From contig JAXGGA010000020.1 of assembly GCA_038373865.1 (NCBI GenBank), positions 62,001 through 126,000 of the forward strand: a DNA stretch of 64,000 bases, given 5' to 3'. The position numbers and the translations under genes are program-made. Source of the DNA: Uloborus plumipes (Eukaryota > Arthropoda > Arachnida > Araneae > Uloboridae). A model generated the notes under the pieces. That model was not told the DNA's origin. It saw only the letters and a program-made list of their open reading frames with translations, and ran no database searches. Positions 34,429 through 45,513 of this stretch are shown in pieces (position 1 is the stretch's first letter; every line of letters begins with the position of its first letter).

Positions 34429-36669
34429 GACCATGCTTTTTTAACATAGGATAATTATTTTGTGCTCATGCTTATTCAAAGCTATGATGCACACAGGTAA
34501 GGTAAATCAAAACTCCATTTTTGGAGAGTGTTTTGTTGCAGAAAATCAGCAGATTTCACATCAATGATCTGAAGGTTCGCAAAATTCAAAATTAATATTC
34601 AATTTTTAAAATGTAGAATAACCTATTTAAAATTTTCTACATAGAAGTTAAAAAAGGTCATGCATCCAATTCAAATAATGCAATGAAAAAGGAAAAATAG
34701 CATCAAATACAGATGAAAGTTCTGAAAAAAGAAATTTATTTCTTTAAAATAAGCAGTTTGAATACAATTATAAGATTGTTAAAAATATATATGTTTGAAA
34801 TGATAAGAACATGGAAACATATACAAAGGAGGAACGTGTGTTCTAAATGATCAGAAATAACGAGAAACGGTTTGCTTAAAAGCTAACAAAATTAAACTAT
34901 GTTAGGGGAATTTGAGGTAAAGTGCAGATGATGAACTAAAGCTTTAAACATATGCAACATGTGAAACTATTCTTGAAGCTCTTAAATAACGGTTCAATCC
35001 CTCAGAAAGTTTTTTTACTTGTCGTTTTAAAGGCATAAAATTTAATTACAATATTAAATTAAGTCTTCAGAATGTTTAAAACCTAAGAAGGCAAAATGCT
35101 TTAAAATTATCAGTTGAGGGAAAGGTCGCACAAGACAGATTTTATTTATCTCATAACTTCCAAATAGACATGATGATACTGAAATAGACTAAAAAGAATT
35201 TAAAAAAACGTGGAAGAAAAAACTAGATATATCTTTGTATTGTAACGAAAGAGCAGAAAATGGAATATTAAGCATTTTCAAGTAAATAAACATACACTTT
35301 TGATATTATAGCAGAAAAATCTCTCCTCTACTTTTTTACTTTCAAATAAATATCAAATAATAATCTTTGATAGATACTGTTCGCATGTTGGGATTCTTAG
35401 TATCATAAACGTTTTCAGTGAAAGCGGCGACTAACTTACGATTTGTCGGAGTAACGAACAGAGAAAATGTCCACTTAAAGTTGCCATTCCCAGAGGATCA
35501 TGGAAACTCAAGGTTCACTTCCGCATCGGAATTACAATGGGAAATATTATTATCCAGCGATAGTTCCACAGAGACCAGCGAAATTTTATTCGATATCGGA
35601 GTTTCGATTCATTTGATCTAGGTTATAATTTAGCGATTCTGACTCGTTTCTGCTAATGGAAATTCAAGCGTAATTAGCATCAAAAATGCCCATTTAAGTG
35701 AAATACTTGCCAATGAGGATGGAGCATATTTTAATGAAATTAGCTTAGGTGTATTAACGAAATAATTTTATGTGAGTGAAAATATCGCGAACGTGTTGAA
35801 TCAGTCTGCAAAACAGAAATGCCGCTGTTAAAAAAATAATAACAAAGATATAAATTAAAATTAATGTATTTGTTGCGCTTTAGAGTTTGGAAAATAAAAA
35901 GCAACAGCTATTCTATTTCAAATACTAAGATTTTCAAGCGAAAGTTCAAGTTCTGGAAAAAAATCTTAGCATAATTGATTAGTTTAATGTTTATGATGGA
36001 TAGAATGTAATTTGTCTTAGAATTGAAAAATTTCTGATCTGAAGTTTTCTCCACAGCTAAACTAATGATTTTGTTTCAAATAATTTAATGGATTTTTGGC
36101 ATCATTTATATTCATTGCACTGCTATTCTCACCTTTTAATTTTGCATTTAATAAAATTAATCTTTCAAGCAATAAAAAAGAAAATGAAATGCTTGTACTA
36201 CTAAATAGTCGTTTTTTTTTATTGCAAACCATCATCGGCATTAGGAAATTCATACTTACGTTTCTCCGTAGTAATAGGAAAGTGTGAAATGTTCGAAATG
36301 AATCATAAAACCATTCAATACAAGTGCGGATTTATATTTTTATTTCTAAATCTAAAGCAGGTTTAAAATCCGTCAATGGCCTGTTTTGTATTCACGAGTG
36401 TTAACATTGTTTATGAAGCATTGAAGTTTTTTTGTTATTTCTTGTTGACGCGTGAAAAATGACACGCTGTCGAGTTTGCCATCATATGCAAGGAACTTTC
36501 TTCAACACTTTCAAACAAAAATGAACGGGACAAAAATACAGAATAATTCTTATAGCAAACCATTATCGTTTTATGACTTTTCATTCCATCAATAATGCTC
36601 ATTAAAAGCAATAAAAGCAACCAACATATATTCCTGCAAAACTGATTTAAGCGATAAACACATTGCAAA
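34429..36669. other. mostly AT-rich; one open GC-richer segment, no confident gene
   Basis: A 67-codon open frame at 35,418-35,621 (+) follows an acceptor-like CGTTTTCAG and is less AT-rich than its surroundings. It reads MKAATNLRFVGVTNRENVHL at its start. No family is recognised and no good donor is seen, so it stays unassigned. A segment at 35,640-35,835 has a diverged partner at 43,565-43,757. Confidence 0.4.
35640..35835 (+). repeat. diverged duplicate, copy 1 (partner at 43,565)
   Basis: Shares with the later copy the words GCGTAATTAG(C/A)ATCAAAAATG, CCATTTA, TTGCCAAT, CATATTTTAATGAA-type sequence, GAAAAT..GAACGT and the end word GCAAAACA..GAAATGCC. The match is patchy but colinear over about 190 bp. 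It may be an old dispersed repeat or a duplicated noncoding element. Confidence 0.55.
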
Positions 36670-36750
36670 AATACTGACAGCAGAGTTTAAACTTGAACTT
36701 CTGCTGCCAGTATTACACTATAAAAAAAGTTATTTTTTTCCAGTACATTA
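36670..36750. mobile_element. CACTG/TA MITE fragment (right end)
   Basis: Contains the family words AACTTCTGCTGCCAGTATTA and ACTATAAAAAAAGTTA close to a right terminus ending near 36,750. The rest of the element is missing. Confidence 0.6.
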
Positions 36751-37438
36751 CCCAACATGTTTTCTAAATATAGACCGACAGTGCACTCTGTAAGTGTACT
36801 GACATGTTTGAATGTCATTTGTAACGTTGATTTTAGAGCCAAATTGAAAACGACAGTTTGTGTAGCAACTGGATTTCTATGAATATATATGTATGTATAA
36901 AGCGAGAGAGTGTTTCTCTTCATGCACTATAGAACCATTGATTCGTTCATAAAGTGAATACTATATACCAGTACCTTTTAGCCCGGTGCTTTGCCTTTCT
37001 CATGTGTAATGTGCGGCGCGTGTAAGGTTGTTAAGAAAGATTATTTCTCATTAAAAACCTATTCAATGTATATTTTATTTTATTTTATTTTATTTTATTC
37101 TGAACTTAATTTTTGCTATTGTGCGTCATATGTAAGGTTTTTGAGAAAGTATTTCTCAAGAACCATTAGAAAAAAAGTATTTTGAAATGACATTCAAAGT
37201 ACTTTTATTAAAGTTTTTTTCTGCATTTTCCAATCCTTCTATTTTGATGTATGTAGCATGTACATTTGGATAACTAAACATCAACAAGTGTACTCAGTAG
37301 CTATGTGCAATCCCTTATGCACATAGCATTTACGTCTGGCGTAAATTTCGTAATACAAGCTCCGAATACTCATTTCAAATAAACTCTCCAACATATTTGA
37401 GTTCAATGATGTCATTAATTCAAATTTGTCTGACCCGA
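36751..37438. other. no gene recognised; contains a (TTTTA)n microsatellite
   Basis: A pentanucleotide repeat of TTTTA lies at 37,071-37,098. A pair of similar segments with GTAAGGTT and AAGTATTTCTCA flank it (37,015-37,050 and 37,128-37,160), so a short duplication is likely. No coding signal. Confidence 0.45.
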
Positions 37439-37848
37439 CATTGTAAAAAGTGAATGATGTTTTTACAGTAAAATACAGCAAATTTTTAATAATAAACTGT
37501 AAAAATTACCGATTTTGCAGTAATGAACTGTAAAATTGCTAGTTTTGCAGTACTAAACAGCAAAATTGCTAATTTTACAGTTTATCACCGTGCATTTTAC
37601 AGTTTTAAGCTAGAACCTCTGCTGCCATCCTAGTACTGTTATTTTTACAATATAATACAGCTAAATTTTACGGAAATAAACTATAAAATTTCTAACTTTA
37701 CAGTAAAAAACTAAAATTGCTAGTTTTACAGTTTACAGTTCTAATTTGGTTGTTTGCAGTTCTAATTAACTGTGCATTTTGCAGTTCTAGTTTGGAACCT
37801 CGGCTGCCAGTATTATACTGTAAAAACAACAGTTCATTTTTCGCAGTG
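37439..37848. mobile_element. CACTG/TA MITE, full-length copy
   Basis: Begins CATTGTAAAAAGTGAATGAT and ends TTCATTTTTCGCAGTG, with the core ACAGTAAT, AAACTGTAAAAATT and two GAACCTC..GCTGCC blocks in the same order as the copy at 5,277. Flanking dinucleotides are GA and CA, so the TA duplication has decayed. The bipartite interior, two halves each ending in a TTATACTG-type block, is preserved. Confidence 0.85.
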
Positions 37849-38183
37849 CATTCTTCGAACCCTATGTTAGATCTATTTAGTAATCCACTAACCGGTAGAA
37901 AAGTGATTTAAATAATTTTATGTCGCGGATTTCCGATAAAATTCAGAAAAGGTCAAATAAAATATTTAAATGAGTGTTTTATATTTTTTCATCAGTTAAC
38001 TTTGAATAAGGTAAAAACTGCAGATGAAATGGTTTGAATTTAAGGAGTTTTTTTTATTTTTATGCCAATGTAGGCATTAACACGATTAAAACATGAGTGG
38101 GATAGTTAACAATGAAAAATTGTGGACCTAAAGTAATCCTGAATGACTCTTTAACCAAGGGATAATAATTGGAAGCGTACATG
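37849..38183. other. AT-rich spacer, no gene recognised
   Basis: Short AT-rich interval between a CACTG MITE and the DD37D mariner; nothing identifiable. Confidence 0.4.
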
Positions 38184-39449
38184 CAGGGTGACAAGAAATA
38201 ACTTGGACGAAGTTTCAGACCAAATTTCTGTAAATATTACTGAATTTTTAATGATATTGTGATAGGGAATCGATAATAAAAAGCTACTAAATAGGTGTAA
38301 GTAAGTTAGTTGAGATAATCTTGATGGTTCGCAAACGATCTGCCATACTTGAATTATATAAGCAAGAAAAAAAAAAAAAAAAAAAGTGCAATTGTTCAAC
38401 GATTGAAAGTGTGTACGTACACGATTTCCTATACAGTTAAAAGGTTAAAAAAACTTGAACATGATGGTGACGGACAAGAGGAAGAAGAAAACGCACAGTT
38501 AAACACATCTAGCGACCAGAAAGTGATCAAAAAGCGAGTTTAACGAAATCCTAGGATTTCAATGAGAAAAGTTGCTAGAGGGGTGAAAATCAATATAGAC
38601 ATCACTCGTTTGATGGTAATAGTTGAACTTGGTCTTCTCTCTTACAAAATAAAAGAGGCTCAAAAGCTAGCAGCAAAGAACATACGCATAAGACTTCAAA
38701 AAAGGAAAGAACTGTTAAAGTGGGCCGCAGATGATCGATGGAAAACATTGGTCTTCACATATGAAAAACTGTTCTCAATTGAACAAGCTCAAAATAGCTA
38801 TAACTATAGAGTTCGGTCGGCAGAAGCACCTGGAACTTCTTGAATGATTGGCGGCGTCAACGACCCCTATCTGCAATGGTTTGGTGTGGTATATGTGCTA
38901 GTGGGAAAACACCACTTGTCTTTGCTGATCAAGGGATAAAAAATCATCAGCAAACATACCGCAAACCCATTTTGGAAGATGCTGTCTTACTTTGGTCACA
39001 AAAGTTCTTTAAAAACCAAAGGACAGGATTTTTCACCTGCATACAGAGCTAAAGACACTCAAGATTGATGCAAGATACTTTTTCCGAACTTCATTGGAGC
39101 TCAAGAATGGCCCCTGTATTCCCCAAATTTGAACCCCATGGATTATTCTGGTTGGTCCGTCTTGGAAACAAGGGTGTGTACTAAGCCTCAAAAAACTTTG
39201 GCATCCCTACAAGAATCCTTATGGAAGGAAAGGGATAAAATATCAATAAGTGAGTTGCGGCCCGTAGCCGAAAATTTTTTGACACGTCTAAAGCTCTGTA
39301 TTAATACTAAAGGTAGCCAATTTGAAAACGCTTAAATATATTAGACAAAATAGTATAATCATACTTATTTGGAAGTTTGGTCGCAATATTTTCATTAGCA
39401 ACAAAGTTATAATGTACGATGTGTGTCCAAGTTATTTCTTGTCACCCTG
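38184..39449 (+). mobile_element. mariner-type element, 1,266 bp, complete but decayed
   Basis: The ends are inverted repeats, CAGGGTGACAAGAAATAACT then TGGAC, perfectly matched at both termini for 25 bp. The right flank is TA (39,450-39,451); the left flank is TG, a one-base change from TA. Length is normal for a single-gene mariner. The gene runs on the plus strand and is interrupted. Confidence 0.9.
38349..39335 (+). pseudogene. maT-like (DD37D) mariner transposase, broken
   Basis: Order of recognisable blocks: AIVQRLKVCTYTISYTVKRL (N-terminal helix-turn-helix); SDQKVIKKRV and RNPRISMRKVARG; TLVFTYEKLFSIEQAQN, where the usual first catalytic Asp of TDEK is Tyr; SAMVWCGICASGKTPLVFAD; QDFSPAYRAKDTQD with the second Asp; and YSPNLNPMDYSGWSVLE with the third Asp. 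By direct count 37 residues lie between the second and third Asp, which is the maT-type DD37D spacing. A stop codon follows QD at about 39,065 and frameshifts occur near 38,545, 38,840 and 39,050. With the first Asp lost and several breaks it cannot be active. Confidence 0.85.
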
Positions 39450-39814
39450 TAATCATTACTTGCTAATATCTTAGCTACCTATTAGGCAAATAGGTTTGTT
39501 TGGCGTGTAGTTTTCTTTGATGCATTAGTTTGTTCACATTTTAAAACAAAAGTTAGTGAGTAGGATAAATAGAAGCTTTGTTATGCTGCTGTCAATAATA
39601 TTGATACAGAAGTAGATTATACTTGAGCAGATTAAAAATTGGTATTGTGTAAATCTTGTTATTATTATTGTGCTTTGGAAAAACTTCATGTACTACTGTA
39701 TGTACTCATGTATGTAATAACTGAAAAAAAAAGTTCGTATTGTTTCAGATGGATTTTTTTTACTACCGTTAAACCTAATATTTTTCAATCTCAGTTGAAT
39801 TGCATATACTTCTA

Positions 39815-40120
39815 CACTGTTAAAAAATGATTGTTGTCTTTACAGTATAATACAGCTAATTTTATAGTAATAAACTGTAAAAAATTGCTAATTTTACACT
39901 GCCTTTTACAGTTTTAAACTGGAACCTCTGCTGCCAGTATTATACTGTTAAATATAAGTATAATACAGCTAAATTTTACGGCAATAAACTAAAATTTTCA
40001 ACTTCACAGTACGAAACAGTAAAATTGCTAGTTTCACAGTTTATTACTGTGTATTTTACAGTTTAAAATTGGAACATCGGCTGCCAGTATTATACTGTAA
40101 AAACAGCATTTTTTGCAGTT
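39815..40120. mobile_element. CACTG/TA MITE, shorter copy
   Basis: Starts CACTGTTAAAAAATGATTGT after TA (39,813-39,814) and ends near TTTTTTGCAGTT. It contains both GAACCTCTGCTGCCAG and GGAACATCGGCTGCCAG blocks but fewer core repeats than the 5,277 copy, giving a length of about 306 bp. Confidence 0.85.
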
Positions 40121-43100
40121 ATAAACTGAGCTGCTCTGAGAGCTAAGAACAAAATGTAATCTCACAATGAGAAGATTTAACACCTGTATGTGTTAGGCTG
40201 TTCCTAAAAGATCTAGCAAAGAATTTCATTATAATAAGTGTTGCGCAGAAGCAACATTACATGCAGAGTCATTTAATTGATTTTGGATGATCTAATTTTC
40301 TGTACTGATTTTCTGTCCTCCACCAAAACAAATCAGTGGACATGGCTAGTTAGCATATGTAGGAACTTTGAAGTTTGGGGGATTCTATAATTACCATTGG
40401 TCACATCTGAGTAAACTACTGGATTTTCTCTAATTAGCTTGTAATTACAGTTGCGTAACTCTAACTTGATCATTATATTCATTATATCTAGAAAATTCCA
40501 ATCCCACTACATTAATGAAATTTAAAATGGCTCTCAAATTTGTGTGCACGCATATTAACATATTATATATATGCATATATACAAGGAGAAATTCTAACAA
40601 AAGCTATCATAATAAAAATAAAAACAGATTTTAAATAAAGAATAAAGAATAACTGTGTAGTATTCTCAAAAACCAGAAAAAACTAACTTAAACTTGTTTT
40701 AGTGACACAGATTTTACTTATAAATCCGATTCACATTAACACGGGATTACTACACATATTTGAATTATTACGTGTTTCGACGTTTATACTATTATCGTTA
40801 ATATTACTTGTTTCGACGTAAGTGCTTTGCCAGTTAAGCAATTTTTGCACATTTTGATCAGTAAATGAATAAATAAATAAGTAAATAAATGAAATTACAT
40901 TAAATATAAAAAATAAAATAAAAAAAACATAAATACTTATAGCAATGTAATATCAGTTGGTTTACTGTAGTTTTCTTTCAAGTTAACTCAAGCTCGAAAT
41001 CATTTGCTATACTAACATTGACATAACTTTTAAGAAAAATCAGTTTTTACATATTAACAGTCGGCTTTCATTCTGCTTAGTTTCAACAATTTAGTATTAA
41101 ATCGAATCATTTTAAATTAATTAGGATAACTATCTGAAAAACATTTTTTTGGTCTAATTGTGGTCTCTATGTTTTGAGTACAATCACTTTCACTTTAAAT
41201 AAAACAAACTCTAAATGTAAATTTTAAGTCTTTTTTTCTGAGCTAGCATTAAAAGTTAAATAAAATTCTGCCTGAATTATAATTGAAGTTTTAAGTAAGT
41301 TCAAATACTTTCCTTCACCAGAACGAGACCCTTCATATGCACAAATGCCTGACTTATGTAAGAGCAGTTGTTATCTTTTTCAACCGTATAAAGTTGCCAG
41401 CTTCAAGAAACAAAATGGCACTGTCATGAAAGTAAGAGTATCATACTTTAAATGTACCAAATGAAAAATAAATTGAGACTTTGCATAATTTTTCTTCACT
41501 AAAGCATCATAATGCGATATAGTTACCGTAAAATAAAACTGTAGTTAAAGAAGAAGATAAAATAATAATGTTTTAATTCAGGTAGACAATTTACGTACAG
41601 TGATATTTACTGTAAAATGTCAAACACGTCTGTATTAATTGAAAAAAATTAAAATAAATTTAAAAAAAAATACTTTTAATTGTTTTACTCTACCAGTTGT
41701 TGTTTTTGTTACGATAAGTTAAATTTATGTCAGTGTAAGCTAATATAAATGGATAAAAAACGTATTTAAAAAACTTATTTGGTCTGAAAGTCTTTTAGTG
41801 CTCAGCAAAGAAGCCAAAGTTTGGTTACCCTGCTTTGTTACCCTCATTATTTAGCCAAATTATGAGAGTAGTGTAATGACATAAAAGTTAAACACATCCA
41901 AAACTTAATTTCACTTTACTTACCATCTCATCAACTGCAGTAAACGCAACAATTTTAGGTAGGGACGGCTCTCAAAATCTGGAGTTACCGTTCGAGTAAA
42001 TATTTTTCCACTTGATGAGCATCAACATTACTCTATCGAAAGCCCGAGTTAAGAGCCATGAACAAGTCATTAAACGATGACCTCGCTCCAAGATCTCTTA
42101 TTGGGGCGCCGGAAAGGCTGAAGGCAAGCCGCCTTTAAAAGTGTGTAAATCATAAATTTTAAAAGGTTTTATCTGAGAGGTCGTTTAGAACCTTAAGGGA
42201 GAAATTTACATAAAGTTTCCGCCCTCCTGGTTGACCAGCCGTCTGGAAGATTCATAGCTTAGACGTGCCATTTAGAAAAGGGAGTGCTGCTTTCGGTCGA
42301 GTAGATCAGATTTGCCAGAATGGATTACGTTCACTAGATGGAGATGAAATATATATATTCGTGGATCTCTTCTCCCTTTATGATTTTGTGGACTGAATGG
42401 TCCAGGAAAGTACAGTTGCAATAATACTTTACCTTAAAGTCGTGCTGAAAGAAAGAGGAATAATCGCTTTTACGAGCTAATACAGTAACATAGATTGTTC
42501 ACGTGTTTAACCTCCTTTCTCTCTATATATAAATATACAAATATAAATACATATGTACTGTACATAGCCCGTCAATTCCCGGCTGCTGAAAATTAGTCTG
42601 ATGACTTTTTTTTTCAGAGTAAGAATGTTTCAAAAGCCATCTTACACTGAATTTTCTTATAACTCAGAAAAATAATTTGGTTAGTAGCTACTTTTTTCAG
42701 GTTTCTAATATTTTACTATTTATTGTATCCCATGTAATGGTTTCTATGTTACTAATGTCTTATTTTTTCTTGTATTGCTTCATACCGATCATCTACTAAA
42801 GCTTTTGCACTTTACTTCCTTTGTAATGCAAAATGTTTGGTTTCACATGTTTCACCATAATCTAATTAATTTTTTTCAGTAAACTCTTTTTTCTTCTTTC
42901 AACTCTAAAAATTCATTATTATAAGCTTAAGGGATTTGAAGCTTCTGTGATAATTTTTAATAAATAATACTACCTTACAGAATATTTGCTTTATAAATTC
43001 TGTAAATTGATTCGTCTGTTGCTTAAGTCTGTTTTCGAGACTAATCTTTATTTTCCCTCTCAACTAAAAATGTCTTTAAACTTTTTAATGAAAAAAAGAA

Positions 43101-45314
43101 GAAATGTAATACTTGGACTTGCAAAGTCACTTAGACTATTTTTCTTTCGTATTTCACTCAGCGCTTTTTACTTGTACTGTCTATCTTTATGCCTAAACAT
43201 TTAGGGGGGGGGGGTTGAACAAGAGTGTAAGGGTACCATTAAAACCATGCAAATGTAATGAAAATTTTGAAAGTATAAAGCCTAAATTTCATTCCTTGAA
43301 AATGAACTGTATAAAATCTACATTTGCAGTTTTAAATCCATGTGCCAAAGATTTTTTGAATTGTAAAGGCTATGTTTTGGGCTTGTCCTCTATGATTGCG
43401 TTCCCCTTATTTTTTCAATATTTTGAAAAGTTTTAAAATCAGAAATATTTTTTACCGAATTTTACCATATTTTGTTTTTTAGCTAGCAAATACTTTCAAA
43501 ACATAACATTAATCATTTTCATAGATTTATGTAATCTAATATAAACTTTACAATTTCGACCAGTTACTGCTAAAGAAAAATGAGCGTAATTAGAATCAAA
43601 AATGTCCATTTATGTAAAAAAAATTGCCAATCAAGCAAATTTTAATGAACTTAGCCATTATTACTCATACTAATGTAATAATTATTCAAAAAGTTCAGGC
43701 TATGTAAATGAAAATTATCTGAACGTTGCAAAACATTCAGTGAAACGGAAGTGCCAATAGAAAATGTTACTTATTGAATGTTTTAAACGTACAATAAGCT
43801 AAAGAAATTCAACAAACATAATACAAATTGTGCTAGTTATTGCATTCAAACAGGAAAAAATAATAAGCACAAGAAAAATAAATATTGTAATCTGATAATC
43901 AGAGCAATAGAGTGAAAAGTCAAAATGTGACACAAAGTATAAATGTCTGCAAAAATTGTTTCTTTAAAAGCGTGTTTCGTAGCAAAAAAAAAAAAAGAAT
44001 GAAAAATAATACATATCCTTTAGAATTTCGATGATATATGTCAACATATAGTTAGAGCCAACATATTCTTCCCTTATAGAATTGCACTAAAATATTGTTA
44101 TTGATGTTCATTTCTACCGAAAATACCTTCTGTTACGACATATGACATGTCAAAGTTTTTTTTTATTTCGGTCCTTATGGTTTTGGCAACATTTTTATAA
44201 AATTTAAAATGATTGGAAACATTCTGTTTCTTTCTCGGGAGCAGTTCATTCTCGTTTAACGGTTGCGTTTGACACTTTCATAAAGAATATCTGATGTTTA
44301 TTTAAAAATGTTTTTATAAATGCTCTTGCAGTTTACGCGAAAAATACCCATAAATTGTCTTCGAAGAGCAACGAACAATGAATGTTATTTTGGACGCGTC
44401 TTTTAAGAATTTAGAGACGTTTTATTGAATATTTTTCTTTTCTTTATAAATTGCTCTTTAGCTTAAAAAGTTAAAACAGTATTGCTTTCTTTTCCTTTTC
44501 ACCTTCTTTTTTTGTTCTTTTTTCGAACTTTTCCTTGCATGATTATATTCTGAAAGCCAATTTCTTTACCGTAAGCAAAATAATTTATTTTTATTGCAAA
44601 GTTATGTTGTACATGCTATACGGCTAAAGGTGAATTTCAAACTTTTGCTTTGCTTATGTTATAAAAATTGCACCTTCAGATAGTTTTCCTAACTTTTAAG
44701 TGAAAAAATAAGTAGTAGGCAACTTATTAGGAAGCATTTATGGCTTCCATTTTGTAACAATGATTGACTTACCCTTTAATTCATACACCAATTAGGTTAA
44801 TATCTTTGATACGACTTTACTATAAAGGCTGTAGAATAGTCTGTTTCTTCAGAAAATTACATTATTCAGGAAGCAAACGATCTGTTTATTTGAAATTTGA
44901 CTAATGCAAATTAAATAAAATCTCATTAAGTCCTCTATTGAATCGGAAAGTTCAGGTTAGATTAAAAATGTATATTCTATTCTTATTTTCTCTTGTTACA
45001 TGACAAGCAGCTAAGTTTTATTTCAAATTTCATCTCAAACGTTTTGTTAAGTATTCCTTTGAAAGTACATTATGCTTAGCCACCCTGTTATTAAGTGCGA
45101 ATAATATTGAAAGTAGTCAAGCCCAGAGGAAAAAACCGTATGTTTATTATATTAGTACGTTTTTATTACTTAATACAATTTAGGATTTAATCGGTTCAAT
45201 TTTATTGATTTCAATGAGTATATTTGTGTGTGCACACTTATGTAAACTGGTAGTCTTCGTCTTTTTAACTGAAAGTAATAAGATAGACGGAAAGCTTTAA
45301 GAATATTTTGAGTA
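40121..45314. other. mostly AT-rich; one higher-complexity noncoding stretch
   Basis: No coding sequence is supported. The stretch 41,950-42,340 is clearly less AT-rich and nonrepetitive, with words such as GGGGCGCCGG and CCTGGTTGACCAGCCGTC; all frames are broken, so it may be a noncoding functional element. Open frames at 42,986-43,204 and 43,215-43,436 (+) show no family resemblance. A G9 run lies at 43,204-43,213. Confidence 0.45.
43565..43757 (+). repeat. diverged duplicate, copy 2 (partner at 35,640)
   Basis: Colinear with 35,640-35,835: GAGCGTAATTAGAATCAAAA, ATGTCCATTTATGT, TTGCCAATC, AAATTTTAATGAA, GTAAATGAAAAT..GAACGT and GAAGTGCC occur in the same order. Separation of about 7.9 kb and heavy divergence indicate an old duplication. 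Confidence 0.55.
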
Positions 45315-45513
45315 GACAGCAAAAAATGAACTGTTGTTTTTACAGAATAATACTGGCAGCCGTGGTTCCAATTCAAAACTGTAAAATGCACGGTAATAAA
45401 CTGTAAAACTAGCAATTTTACAGTTTGTTACTGTACAATTGGCAATTTTTACAGTTTATTACTATAAAGTTAGCTTTATTATACTGTAAAAACAACATGT
45501 ATTTTTTACAGTG
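45315..45513. mobile_element. CACTG/TA MITE, short copy with both ends
   Basis: TA lies on both sides (45,313-45,314 and 45,514-45,515). The left arm (GCAAAAAATGAACTGTTGTT then TTACAG) and right arm (ACTGTAAAAACAACATGTAT then CAGTG) are inverted. At 199 bp it is an internally deleted version that keeps one CTGGCAGCCG block and a few core repeats, in opposite orientation to the 37,439 copy. Confidence 0.85.
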
